From contig CAIJOK010000139.1 in assembly GCA_903822205.1 (NCBI GenBank), positions 1 through 64,000 on the forward strand: a stretch of DNA of 64,000 bases, read 5' to 3'. A program made the translations under genes and the position numbers. Each line of letters starts with the position of its first letter. The stretch's first letter is position 1. The notes beneath the pieces were generated by a model. That model saw only the letters and a program-made list of their open reading frames with translations, was not told the origin of the DNA and did no database searches. Below are positions 44,838 through 53,342 of this stretch, in pieces. The DNA is from an uncultured beta proteobacterium (GTDB lineage Bacteria > Pseudomonadota > Gammaproteobacteria > Burkholderiales > Burkholderiaceae_C).

Positions 44838-46259
44838 CTATGAAGTGGATGACCATAACACCTTGACGCACAGCCCCCCCAACAAGTTTGACCGGCTGAC
44901 CTGAACCTGCGCTTGATAGACCGCCGCAATTCGTTTGACGATCGACCATCCCAAGCCGCTGCCGGTCTGCGACGTGCCGGGCACACGGTAAAACCGCTCG
45001 CCCAAACGCGCCATTTCGGCATCGACAAGGCCCGGCCCACTGTCCTCCACTTGCAAAATTGTTTGGCGACCGTCTTGGCCCACGGCAACGGCAACCGTCA
45101 CAACGATCCGCGCACCTTCGGGGCTGTAACGCATGGCGTTGTCGATCAGGTTGCGCATCAGCACACACGTTAGCGTGGGGTCAGCGCGTACCAGGGCGGG
45201 GGCAGGGGCTAACAGCTCAAGCACCTGCTGACGACGCAGGGCCACCAGCGCCAGATCGGCGGCCACCTGCTGCGCCAGCATGGCAGCGTCCACCCCACTG
45301 ACTGGGGCTTTAGTGGCTGATGACTCAAGCCGTGACAGGGTGAGTAACTGCTCGACCAAATGAGTGGCGCGGTCGCAGCCGGCCAGTGTGTATTCCAGGG
45401 CATGTTCACGGCAGGCAATGTCGCCTCCGGCCCCCAATGCCACCTGGGCTTGGGCACGAATGGCCGCGATGGGCGTGCGAAGCTCATGCGCAGCATCTGC
45501 CGTGAATTGCCGCTCCAGCACCATCATTTGGCCGATACGGTCCAGCAGGGCATTGAGAGAATGGACGACGGGTGCAATTTCAGACGGCACGTCGGTCAGC
45601 ACGATGGCATCCAGCGCACGGGGCTGGCGCTGTGCCAGAGCGCGGCTGAGCAGCCGCAGCGGGCCTAGTCCGTGACGCACCGCCATCCAGCCCACCACGG
45701 CCAGCAGGGGCAATGCGCAGATGAGGGGCATCAAAACACCTCGCAAGACAGCCCACAAGATCGACCGCCGCGCTTTGATGTGTTCGCCCACATAGACCTG
45801 CACATCGTCTTCGTTACCCCGGGTGGCAAACACCCGCCACTTGCTGTGGTCAGACAGGGTGACGGTGGCAAAACCGTGTGACAAACCGGACATGGGCTGC
45901 GTGCCCGCATTGACCGAGCTGATCGTCAAACGACCTTCGTGAAACACCTGAAAAGCCACCCGCAATGCATATTTGTGCAAAGGTGGAGGGTCTTCAAATT
46001 TTTCATGGGGGTCGTCCCCCATCAAAGACCCTGCACGAAGGGGTGTGTCATATAAATCGGCAGCAGAGGGTCCGTGGCCGGTTTGTTGTGCCACCAGCAA
46101 GGCCGCAGACTGTGCCAGATGCCCATCCAGCAATTCGTCCAGTTCGTCCCTGGCCCCTGCCCACGTCAGTGCGGCAGCGCCCAACCAAACCAGCGTCACC
46201 ATCAGCAGCAGCAACGCCAACAGTCTGGATTGCAGGGATTGCAGGCGACGAAGCCGCAT
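44838..46259 (-). CDS. QseC-like sensor histidine kinase
   Basis: 473-residue inner-membrane kinase. Two helices (~12-32 and ~168-190) enclose a periplasmic sensor domain, then HAMP, a HisKA with FTADAAHELRTPIAAIR, and HATPase_c with NLIDNAMRYSP and a G2 box SGLGWSIVKRI. It is the partner of the OmpR-type regulator five bases upstream. Both follow a diheme cytochrome gene on the same strand, so it may sense redox state or a ligand relevant to the cytochromes; the ligand is unknown. Confidence 0.9.
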   Translation of the reverse strand: MRLRRLQSLQSRLLALLLLMVTLVWLGAAALTWAGARDELDELLDGHLAQSAALLVAQQTGHGPSAADLYDTPLRAGSLMGDDPHEKFEDPPPLHKYALRVAFQVFHEGRLTISSVNAGTQPMSGLSHGFATVTLSDHSKWRVFATRGNEDDVQVYVGEHIKARRSILWAVLRGVLMPLICALPLLAVVGWMAVRHGLGPLRLLSRALAQRQPRALDAIVLTDVPSEIAPVVHSLNALLDRIGQMMVLERQFTADAAHELRTPIAAIRAQAQVALGAGGDIACREHALEYTLAGCDRATHLVEQLLTLSRLESSATKAPVSGVDAAMLAQQVAADLALVALRRQQVLELLAPAPALVRADPTLTCVLMRNLIDNAMRYSPEGARIVVTVAVAVGQDGRQTILQVEDSGPGLVDAEMARLGERFYRVPGTSQTGSGLGWSIVKRIAAVYQAQVQVSRSNLLGGLCVKVLWSSTS

Positions 46260-46264
46260 GGGCG

Positions 46265-46930
46265 CTACCCGCCAGGGCGAAGCATGGTATAGCCCACACC
46301 GCGCACGGTCTGGATCAGGTCGGCGTAGAGCTTGCGGCGCAAATGATGGATGTGAACCTCTATCGCATTGCTTTCCACCTCGTGACCCCAGTTGTAGAGT
46401 TTTTGCTCAAGTTGCTCGCGCGACAACACCCGTCCCATGCTGAGCATCAGCACGTGCAGCAGGTCAAACTCGCGGGTGGACAGCGTGACTTGCTTGTCGT
46501 CCATCCAGACCTGCCGCGCCGACACGTGGATACGAACCGAACCGCATTGCAGCGTGTCCTGCGTTTGACCATGCGATCGCCGCACCAAGGACCGCAGCCG
46601 TGCCGCCAGTTCTGCCAGATCGACAGGTTTGACCACGTAGTCATCGGCCCCAAGATCCAGGCCTGCGATGCGATCAGGAACAGCATCACGGGCGGTCAAT
46701 ACCAGCACAGGGGTGCTGACCTTGCGCTGGCGCAGTGCCTTCAGAACCTCCATGCCGTCCTTGAGCGGCAGGCCTAAATCAAGCACGGCAGCTTGATAGT
46801 CCCCACTGACCATTTCACGTTCGCAGGCCAGACCGTCGCGCACCCAATCGACCAAAAACCCCTGCTGACGCAGACCAGCACGCAGGCCGTCGCCCAGTAG
46901 GAGGTCATCCTCAGCCAACAAAATTCGCAT
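46265..46930 (-). CDS. OmpR/QseB-family response regulator
   Basis: 221 residues. The receiver domain has acidic pocket LAEDD, phosphoacceptor Asp51 in AVLDLGLPLKDG and Lys in YVVKPVD. The winged-helix DNA-binding domain contains LSTREFDLLHVLM and VEVHIHHLRRKL (read as IEVHIHHLRRKL). It lies 13 bases after the diheme cytochrome gene and five before its kinase, forming a cytochrome-regulator-kinase unit. Likely targets are the cytochrome genes on both sides of pgk; this is inferred from position. Confidence 0.93.
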   Translation of the reverse strand: MRILLAEDDLLLGDGLRAGLRQQGFLVDWVRDGLACEREMVSGDYQAAVLDLGLPLKDGMEVLKALRQRKVSTPVLVLTARDAVPDRIAGLDLGADDYVVKPVDLAELAARLRSLVRRSHGQTQDTLQCGSVRIHVSARQVWMDDKQVTLSTREFDLLHVLMLSMGRVLSREQLEQKLYNWGHEVESNAIEVHIHHLRRKLYADLIQTVRGVGYTMLRPGG

Positions 46931-46943
46931 TCAAAGACTCCTG

Positions 46944-47555
46944 TTAGCCCGGAATACGCACACTGTGCTCGCTGAAATTGCCTTGTTCGGCCCCTGAATG
47001 ACACGCGACGCAGTTACCGCGACCGCCCACAGAGGCACGGCTCCAGGTGCTGGCGCTGACATGGCGGTCATGCTCGCGCAAAAACCAGGAGGATTGGGTG
47101 ATGCGGTTTTGCGGGGGGACTTCTGCGGCGCGTTTGTAGGTTCCGCCATGGCTGGTCAAATACTGGGATATGACACCGGCACTGGTGGCATCCAGCGACG
47201 CATCCTGGCCAAAATGCTGGCCCAGCTTAGCCATGATCTGCTGCCATGCGGCCACCGGCAACAGCCCCGCCGGATAAACCATGTGGCATGACCCACACTC
47301 CTGCTTGTACTGGGGCGGTGCGCTGCCGGTCATGCCGTCCATACGGCCCTTCGGGCCACCCTCTCTGCCCTCGATGGGCTGGCTGCTGCGGCCCCAGTGA
47401 AACCAGGACGATTCACCCTCACCGTCGTCATCGTCCGCAAAGACAGGGGACACAGCGCAGGCGCAAAGTGCAACGGCCAATGTGGCCTTCACAAGTGCAG
47501 ACGGAAGGGCGGATACAGCGGACATGCAAGGCAAATAAGACGTGGTGAATTTCAT
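46944..47555 (-). CDS. Diheme cytochrome c (DHC family)
   Basis: Exported diheme cytochrome of the DHC family. A signal peptide ends PVFA, then an acidic start (DDDDGEGE), and two heme sites ECGSCH and NCVACH near the C-terminus. YPAGLLPVAAWQ and LGQHFGQDASL are DHC hallmarks shared with the protein at 50610 and the fusion at 51344. 203 residues from ATG 47555; an inner ATG at 47525 would also leave a signal peptide. First gene of a unit with a two-component system. DHC proteins donate electrons to SHP cytochromes in other bacteria. Confidence 0.88.
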   Translation of the reverse strand: MKFTTSYLPCMSAVSALPSALVKATLAVALCACAVSPVFADDDDGEGESSWFHWGRSSQPIEGREGGPKGRMDGMTGSAPPQYKQECGSCHMVYPAGLLPVAAWQQIMAKLGQHFGQDASLDATSAGVISQYLTSHGGTYKRAAEVPPQNRITQSSWFLREHDRHVSASTWSRASVGGRGNCVACHSGAEQGNFSEHSVRIPG

Positions 47556-47820
47556 GGTGGTGGAATGATCGGATACGTAAGTGGGTGGGTGACGGCGAGA
47601 TGGTATGAACGGGTCATTAAGCGAGTCTTAAAAAACGGGACTGGGTGCTACCTGGTTGTATTTTGCATACTGCTTATAAAAAATAAAATACATCATAAAT
47701 ATGATAACAATAGCAACAAATGCACTACAGACGTGCATAAGCATTGAATATTCAACAATAATGACGAATAAAACTTATTGTTTATTGATGGTAGGCATGG
47801 GTTCATGTGCAACATGGCTT

Positions 47821-48609
47821 CTACCGGTTGCCTTGGGCCAACGGCAAGCCAAACGTCACACAACAGCCGTTGTCAGGCGCACCCTCCATGCCGATGATTC
47901 CGCCCATGCGTTCGATGATCTTGCGGCACGTCACCAGCCCCAGGCCCAGGCCCTCAAAGTCACGCACAGGGTGCAGTCTGCCAAAGACTTTGAATAAAGC
48001 TGTGGCTTGCAAGGCAGCAAAGCCCACGCCGTTGTCATGGATGCTGACGTGGCACATCGGGGGGGCACACACCGTAGCACCTACTGGACCACTGACGTGA
48101 TCATCCACCCGCCAGGTCAGCGTGATCTGCGCTGTGTGGCGGTTGCGGCTAAATTTAATGGCATTGCCCAGCAAATGAACCAGCACCTGGCGCAACTGCT
48201 GTGCATCGGCCAAAACGTGCGGCACATCGCCCGCCCAATGCCACTGCACAGCGTGTGGCAGTCGCTGCATCAGTTCATCGGCCACCCCCTGCGCCATCTT
48301 GTTGACATCTTGCGCCTGTAGGTTCAGCGTGGTTTGTCCCAGCCGCGACAGTTGAGCCAAACCATCCAATTGTTGGGTCAGCAATTGGGCTGACTGGCGA
48401 ATGGTGTTCAGATGCGCCGCCACATCGGTCGGCATGTCGGGCCAGTCCTCTGCGATCACCTGAGAATAGGCGGCGATGTGCCGCAGCGGTGCACGCAGAT
48501 CATGCGACACGGTGTAGGTCAGTTCTTGCAACTCGGCACGGGCAGCCTCAAGCTGCTGCAATAAGGAACGGTCGAGGGGGTGGGACGCAGGCAAAGGGGT
48601 CACAGGCAT
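47821..48609 (-). CDS. Histidine kinase transmitter without sensor domain
   Basis: 262 residues holding only a HisKA domain (YTVSHDLRAPLRHIAAYS) and a HATPase_c domain (VHLLGNAIKFSRNR, DNGVGF, GLGLVTCRKIIERMGG). No membrane segment, PAS or GAF domain is present, so it must be soluble and needs a partner for input. Kinases with this SHDLRAPLR signature often have PAS or phytochrome modules. This one looks shortened, though the start MPVTPLPASHPLDRSLLQQ is open and intact. AT-rich gaps flank both ends. No regulator gene is adjacent on its strand except the pair beyond the DHC gene. Confidence 0.82.
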   Translation of the reverse strand: MPVTPLPASHPLDRSLLQQLEAARAELQELTYTVSHDLRAPLRHIAAYSQVIAEDWPDMPTDVAAHLNTIRQSAQLLTQQLDGLAQLSRLGQTTLNLQAQDVNKMAQGVADELMQRLPHAVQWHWAGDVPHVLADAQQLRQVLVHLLGNAIKFSRNRHTAQITLTWRVDDHVSGPVGATVCAPPMCHVSIHDNGVGFAALQATALFKVFGRLHPVRDFEGLGLGLVTCRKIIERMGGIIGMEGAPDNGCCVTFGLPLAQGNR

Positions 48610-48859
48610 GGTGGGGGTTGTCTAACCCTAAGTTATCAATTGGTTAACAATAAATAATATACGTGATTATAGAACATAAAATTGGCATGATGCACTATCA
48701 TCAAGCATACACCGCTATCAATTGATGATTTATCGCATCAAAGACTTATTTTAATATTCAAACAGGTTTCTGGCCAACGTGGGCCTACTTTGGGCAGATG
48801 CATGGTAGCCGTCGGCGATAATGCCCGCTTGTTTGATTATCTTTATCAGGAGTTTTTGC

Positions 48860-50053
48860 ATGAAAGTTTTACGGTTTTCTGAAGTCATCGCCAGCGGTTT
48901 TGTCAGTGGCAAGCGTGTTTTTATTCGCGCCGATTTGAATGTGCCACAAGACGATGCCGGCAACATCACCGAGGACACCCGCATTCGCGCCAGTGTGCCG
49001 TGCATTCGCATGGCCCTGGATGCCGGAGCCGCCGTTATGGTCACCAGCCATCTGGGCCGCCCCACTGAGGGCGCTTTCAAGCCCGATGACACTTTGGCTC
49101 CTGTGGCCAAGCGTCTGGGAGAGTTGCTGGGTCGCGAGGTTCCATTGGTGGCCAATTGGGTGGACGGCGTGGATGTCAAACCCGGCCAGATCGTGCTGCT
49201 TGAAAACTGCCGCGTCAATGTCGGCGAAAAAAAGAACAAAGAAGACTTGGCCAAAAAACTGGCTGCCCTGTGCGATGTGTTTGTTCACGATGCCTTTGGT
49301 ACTGCCCACCGGGCCGAGGCCACCACCTATGGCATTGCACAGTTTGCGCCCATCGCATGTGCAGGCCCGTTGCTGGCCGCCGAGATCGATGCCATCAGCA
49401 AAGCCCTGGCTAACCCCAAACGCCCCTTGGTTGCGATCGTCGCAGGCTCCAAGGTTTCCAGCAAGCTGACCATCTTGCAGGCGCTGGCCAAGAACGTGGA
49501 TCAACTGATCGTGGGCGGCGGAATCGCCAACACCTTTATGCTGGCCGCCGGTTTGAACATCGGCAAAAGCCTGGCTGAGCCTGACTTGCTTGAAGATGCC
49601 AAGGCTGTCATCGCCGCCATGAAGGCCCGTGGCGCGGATGTACCTATCCCCACCGATGTCGTGACCGCTAAAGCTTTTGCAGCAGATGCACCGGCCACTG
49701 TCAAGTTGGCGACTGAGGTGAGCGACGACGACATGATTTTGGACATTGGCCCCGACACGGCAGCCCGACTGGCTGAGCAGCTTAAGGCCGCAGGGACGAT
49801 CGTCTGGAATGGCCCGGTCGGCGTGTTTGAATTTGCAGCCTTTGAAAATGGTACCAAAGTCATTGCGCAGGCTATCGCCCAGTCCAGCGCTTTTTCGATT
49901 GCCGGTGGTGGCGACACCTTGGCCGCGATCGCAAAATACAACATCGCCAAGGACATTGGCTATATCTCGACTGGCGGTGGTGCATTTTTGGAAGTGCTGG
50001 AGGGCAAAACGCTGCCCGCTTTTGAAATTTTGCAAAAGCGCGCTGCCGAATAA
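48860..50053 (+). CDS. pgk: Phosphoglycerate kinase
   Basis: 397-residue glycolytic kinase. ATG at 48860 has AGGAG at the right distance; upstream frame to 48821 is not conserved. Motifs: [42 protein letters not shown], and the C-terminal [11 protein letters not shown] and [13 protein letters not shown]. It stands alone between an orphan kinase and the SHP cluster. The gap after its stop contains a GC hairpin but no T-tract. Confidence 0.97.
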   Translation: MKVLRFSEVIASGFVSGKRVFIRADLNVPQDDAGNITEDTRIRASVPCIRMALDAGAAVMVTSHLGRPTEGAFKPDDTLAPVAKRLGELLGREVPLVANWVDGVDVKPGQIVLLENCRVNVGEKKNKEDLAKKLAALCDVFVHDAFGTAHRAEATTYGIAQFAPIACAGPLLAAEIDAISKALANPKRPLVAIVAGSKVSSKLTILQALAKNVDQLIVGGGIANTFMLAAGLNIGKSLAEPDLLEDAKAVIAAMKARGADVPIPTDVVTAKAFAADAPATVKLATEVSDDDMILDIGPDTAARLAEQLKAAGTIVWNGPVGVFEFAAFENGTKVIAQAIAQSSAFSIAGGGDTLAAIAKYNIAKDIGYISTGGGAFLEVLEGKTLPAFEILQKRAAE

Positions 50054-50192
50054 GCGGCGTTGCAGCCGGCAGGCGGGTGCTGCCCCGCTTGTCAGCTTGC
50101 CATAAGGTTGCGTTAAGACAGCGCCGTTAACGTCTTCTGTGTATCCCCGCCTTTTATTTTTGATAATTTTTGATTATTGTTCAGGAAACACC

Positions 50193-50600
50193 ATGAAACC
50201 CGTCTTCAAAACATCCGCTTTACTGGCCTGTCTGGCCGTCGTACTGCCCCTGTCTGCCAACGCCAGTGCTATTTTGGATGGCTATCAGGCGCAGGCCAAG
50301 CAAGAAAACGCAGCCTTCAAAGAATTTAGCGCCGCAGCCGGCCAAAAGCTCTACAGCACCGCAGGCCCCACCCAACTGTCGTGTGCATCGTGCCATACCG
50401 ATTCGCCCAAGGTCGCTGGCAAACACGCCAAAACCAATAAGGTGATCGACCCCTTGGCCCCCAGTGTCAACGCCAAGCGTTTTACCGACACGGCCCAGGT
50501 TGAGAAATGGTTTAAACGCAACTGCAACGATGTCTTGAAGCGTGCCTGCACCACCCAAGAAAAAGGTGACTTTGTTGCCTACGTTTTGTCGGTCAAATAG
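50193..50600 (+). CDS. shp: SHP-type monoheme cytochrome c (DUF1924)
   Basis: 135-residue exported cytochrome resembling sphaeroides heme protein. Signal peptide ends ANASA; ATG 50193 has AGGAAA in front, whereas the frame start at 50139 does not. A single heme site is LSCASCH. The segment KRNCNDVLKRAC supplies an Asn next to a Cys pair spaced like the disulfide of SHP, where that Asn is the displaceable heme ligand. In that family the heme binds oxygen, NO or other small ligands. It is followed nine bases later by a diheme cytochrome, the known SHP-DHC pairing. Confidence 0.85.
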   Translation: MKPVFKTSALLACLAVVLPLSANASAILDGYQAQAKQENAAFKEFSAAAGQKLYSTAGPTQLSCASCHTDSPKVAGKHAKTNKVIDPLAPSVNAKRFTDTAQVEKWFKRNCNDVLKRACTTQEKGDFVAYVLSVK

Positions 50601-50609
50601 GGGGCCAAC

Positions 50610-51113
50610 ATGAAGCTCAGCATGAAAGTGACCTACCCCCTGCTGCTGTCAGGGCTGGTCCTTGCGTCTTTTGGCGCACAGGCCACAGGCAAATACAACG
50701 GCCAGGATCGCGGCAAACCCGTGATGCCCTCTGTGGTCAATGCCAAGGTGCAGTCCGAATGCAGTGGCTGTCACATCGCCTACCCCCCTGGGCTTTTGCC
50801 AGCGGCCTCTTGGCAAAAAGTCATGGACGGGCTGGATCAGCATTTTGGCGTGGATGCCTCGCTGCCTGCGGCTGACCGTCAGAGCATCACGGACTATCTC
50901 GTCAAGTACGCCTCTAACCGCTGGACAGCCAACGCTGCCCCGCTGCGCATCACAGACGGCGAATGGTACAAGGTCAAACACATTCGGAGCGGCAAGGTGA
51001 CTGAGGCCATCGTGAAGCGCGAATCTGTCAAAAGCAAGTCCAACTGCCAGGCATGCCACTCTGGTGCCGAAAAAGGTCAATTTGACGAGCGAAGCGTCAA
51101 AATTCCAAAGTAA
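50610..51113 (+). CDS. Diheme cytochrome c (DHC), SHP partner
   Basis: 167-residue exported diheme cytochrome. Signal peptide ends AQATG or AQA, with heme sites ECSGCH and NCQACH. YPPGLLPAASWQ and LDQHFGVDASL match the DHC gene at 46944 and the C-terminal domain at 51344. In the characterised family DHC passes electrons to SHP. A UACG-loop terminator follows, so shp-dhc is its own transcription unit. Confidence 0.9.
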   Translation: MKLSMKVTYPLLLSGLVLASFGAQATGKYNGQDRGKPVMPSVVNAKVQSECSGCHIAYPPGLLPAASWQKVMDGLDQHFGVDASLPAADRQSITDYLVKYASNRWTANAAPLRITDGEWYKVKHIRSGKVTEAIVKRESVKSKSNCQACHSGAEKGQFDERSVKIPK

Positions 51114-51169
51114 CTGTCATGAATTCGGGGCATTCGTATTGGATCTCCCCGTATTTTGCTTTGCTTCAC

Positions 51170-51191
51170 ACGGGCTACGGCCCCTTTTTTT
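51170..51191 (+). terminator. Rho-independent terminator after shp-dhc
   Basis: GGGC-TACG-GCCC, a short stem closed by a very stable UACG tetraloop, followed by C and seven Ts (51185-51191). Further on, a pair of 9-base inverted repeats (CTACGCTAT at 51199, ATAGCGTAG at 51271) precedes another T-rich run. Confidence 0.55.
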
Positions 51192-51343
51192 AAGTTTTCT
51201 ACGCTATCATGAGGCAAAAAAGGCAAGACATGCAGGTGCGACGGGCATTGTGGGTGCATTCTAATCCTGTATAGCGTAGGTTATTTTTTGTATTGTGCAT
51301 GGCATCCTGCTGTGCCACTCTCCCTGATTTTTAAGAGTTATCG

Positions 51344-52573
51344 ATGAAACCCACCCTGATCTGGGATATTCCCACCCGCATCTTTCATTGGATTTTTGTC
51401 CTTTGCTTTGCGATGGCCTGGCTCACCTGCGAGGGCGACCGCTGGCGTTCCATTCATGTTTTTGCCGGTTATCTGATGCTGGCGCTGGTGGTTTTCAGGG
51501 TGGTGTGGGGCTTTGTCGGGTCGCATTTTTCGCGCTTTGCCTCATTCTGGTTCGGCCCGCGTGAAGCTATTTTGTATTTGCAACAAGTCGCCAAAGGCCA
51601 CGCTGCGCGTCATGTGGGCCATAACCCCACGGGCAGTATGGCAATTTACATCCTGTTGGGGCTGGCTATCGGGGTGGGGGTTTCGGGCTGGATCACCTTA
51701 GGGGGCGACGAGCAGCAGGGCCTGGCCGCAGGGTGGCTGAGCTTTTCACAGGCGCAGCCCATCAAGGAATTGCATGAAGTGGCCGCCTGGCTGATGCTGA
51801 TGGTTGTGGCCGGTCACGTGACCGGTGTCGTGGTCGAGAGCCTCTTGCACCGTGAAAACCTGACCTTGTCCATGCTGACTGGCGTCAAAATGGCCCCGCC
51901 CGACACGCCTGTAGCCAAGTCGCGCACGGCTGTGGCGGTGGTCTTGCTGCTGGCCATGCTGGTCTTTGGTCTCTGGTGGTTTCAGTACGCCATTGACCGG
52001 CAGTTGGACCATTGGGGCTGGTATCAAAAGCGTGAAACTGGCGTGGGTGAAGAGTCGCACGTCAGGTTTGTGGGCAAAAATCTGCCCGACCACACGCAGT
52101 GGCGCGAGGAATGCGGCAGTTGTCACGCAGCGTTTTACCCGGCACTGCTGCCGGAGCGTTCATGGCGTAAGATGATGGCCGATCAAGGCCAGCACTTTGG
52201 CACGGACCTGGGTTTGGATGCCGCTCCCACGGCGGCCATTTTGCAATTTTTGACCGACAACGCGGCGGACCACCACAGGACGGAGGCTGCCTTCAAGATC
52301 GATCAGTCCATCCCTAAAGAGGCTGTCCCACTCCGCATCACCGACACCCCTTATTGGACGCACAAACACAGCGAGATGGCGGACGCTGTCTGGACAACCC
52401 CCTCGGTCAAAAGCAAAAACAACTGTATCGCGTGCCACACCGACGCAGATGCTGGCACTTTTGAGGACGGTGCGATGCAAATACCGCAGGCCACAGCGGT
52501 ATCAAAGCCCGCATCAGATTCTGCGGCTGCGGTGAGTCGCCTGGTTCCACCCTTGGAAAAAGCTGGCCCGTGA
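51344..52573 (+). CDS. Cytochrome b561 fused to a diheme cytochrome c (DHC) domain
   Basis: 409 residues. The first ~225 form a cytochrome b561 with helices and heme His residues in FHWIFVLCF, SIHVFAGYLML, HEVAAWLML and VVAGHVTGV. The C-terminal ~170 residues are a DHC domain with ECGSCHAAFYPALLPERSW and NCIACH heme sites. In described SHP clusters the b-type cytochrome and DHC are separate proteins. Here they are joined, so electrons could pass from quinol through heme b directly to periplasmic hemes. The frame is continuous and both halves look intact. The ATG at 51344 lies at the start of the first helix. Confidence 0.85.
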   Translation: MKPTLIWDIPTRIFHWIFVLCFAMAWLTCEGDRWRSIHVFAGYLMLALVVFRVVWGFVGSHFSRFASFWFGPREAILYLQQVAKGHAARHVGHNPTGSMAIYILLGLAIGVGVSGWITLGGDEQQGLAAGWLSFSQAQPIKELHEVAAWLMLMVVAGHVTGVVVESLLHRENLTLSMLTGVKMAPPDTPVAKSRTAVAVVLLLAMLVFGLWWFQYAIDRQLDHWGWYQKRETGVGEESHVRFVGKNLPDHTQWREECGSCHAAFYPALLPERSWRKMMADQGQHFGTDLGLDAAPTAAILQFLTDNAADHHRTEAAFKIDQSIPKEAVPLRITDTPYWTHKHSEMADAVWTTPSVKSKNNCIACHTDADAGTFEDGAMQIPQATAVSKPASDSAAAVSRLVPPLEKAGP

Positions 52574-52622
52574 CCATCGCACAATTCTCACGTAGAATAA
52601 ATTTTTTTGGGGGGGGTGTGAT

Positions 52623-52662
52623 CACCGCCTATTTCACCGCCTATTTCACCGCCTATTTCACC
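52623..52662. repeat. 12-bp tandem repeat before the hydrogenase operon
   Basis: CACCGCCTATTT is repeated 3.3 times, just after a T7G7 stretch, in the 184-bp gap upstream of the hydrogenase operon. It could change promoter or operator spacing. No sigma-54 (GG-N10-GC) promoter was recognised in the gap. Confidence 0.85.
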
Positions 52663-52757
52663 GATTTTGAACCTTGTGTCTCTGCGGTGCTCTTTGCCGC
52701 ATGGCCCCGTCAGACTGAGTTCCTTCTGTTGAACCTTTTTTGTGAAGGCAGAAACCC

Positions 52758-53342
52758 TTGGATTTTCAAACCATTACTGGGGCCAAGACAGCCCATACAG
52801 CCCATACGGACCATAGCGTCGAAACGATGGGCAGCGGCGTGACCGATCTGGACTGCCAGCGTGCCAAATTGCAGCAGGCCATGATTTTTTTGGGGGCGAT
52901 CGCCAGTGGCATGGAGCAGGCCATCGGCACATCTGCCAACAGCATTTCGTACCTGGCAGGCAAGAATTTGGGCATCAAACTGTCAGCAGGTGTGGCCAAG
53001 ACCGACGACATTGAACAGGCCCTGGCCGCCACCCACGATGTTTTGATCGAAAACAACTACCTCTGGGCGTTTGAGACTTTCAAGCCGCACGACCGTCCCA
53101 GCTTGGTCCAAAAAGTGGACGGCGGTCATGACCTGATGCTGGTGTTTCGTGACTGCATGATCAGGCAATCTTTGTTTCGGTTTGGTCATGCCCAAAAAGG
53201 CTCTCTGTGCAACATGATGTTTGGTTTTTTTGCCGGTGCCCTTGAAAACGTCATGGGCAAAGAGTCCATCCTGGACATCCTCCACACCGGTGAAAACGCC
53301 TGTTACAAGCGTCTGTTCATCCGTGACAAGGCCACACCATGA
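52758..53342 (+). CDS. V4R-like small-molecule-binding protein, hydrogenase-operon paralogue 1
   Basis: 194 residues from TTG 52758, which has GAAGG about ten bases before it; ATG 52827 is the other option and would drop a His/Thr-rich leader. The C-terminal half looks like a V4R (4-vinyl reductase) fold, with GSLCNMMFGFFAGALENVMGKE followed by GENACYKRL. Cys133, Cys151 and Cys182 line up with Cys102, Cys120 and Cys150 of the protein at 56125, at nearly equal spacing. V4R domains elsewhere bind hydrocarbons, tetrapyrroles or metals as sensors. Its stop overlaps the hydrogenase small-subunit start (ATGA). Its function here is unknown. Confidence 0.62.
   Translation: MDFQTITGAKTAHTAHTDHSVETMGSGVTDLDCQRAKLQQAMIFLGAIASGMEQAIGTSANSISYLAGKNLGIKLSAGVAKTDDIEQALAATHDVLIENNYLWAFETFKPHDRPSLVQKVDGGHDLMLVFRDCMIRQSLFRFGHAQKGSLCNMMFGFFAGALENVMGKESILDILHTGENACYKRLFIRDKATP

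Noticed and set aside
48869..50035. 388-codon minus-strand open frame opposite pgk
   Set aside because: Shadow of pgk; composition of the predicted protein (Gly, His, Gln rich) is typical of antisense reading.
50070..50092. Rho-independent terminator after pgk
   Set aside because: The GC-rich hairpin GCGGG...CCCGC is not followed by a T-tract, so intrinsic termination is doubtful.
52574..52757. Sigma-54 promoter for the hydrogenase operon
   Set aside because: No GG-N10-GC element of acceptable quality is seen; the G-run at 52608-52617 is not spaced correctly.
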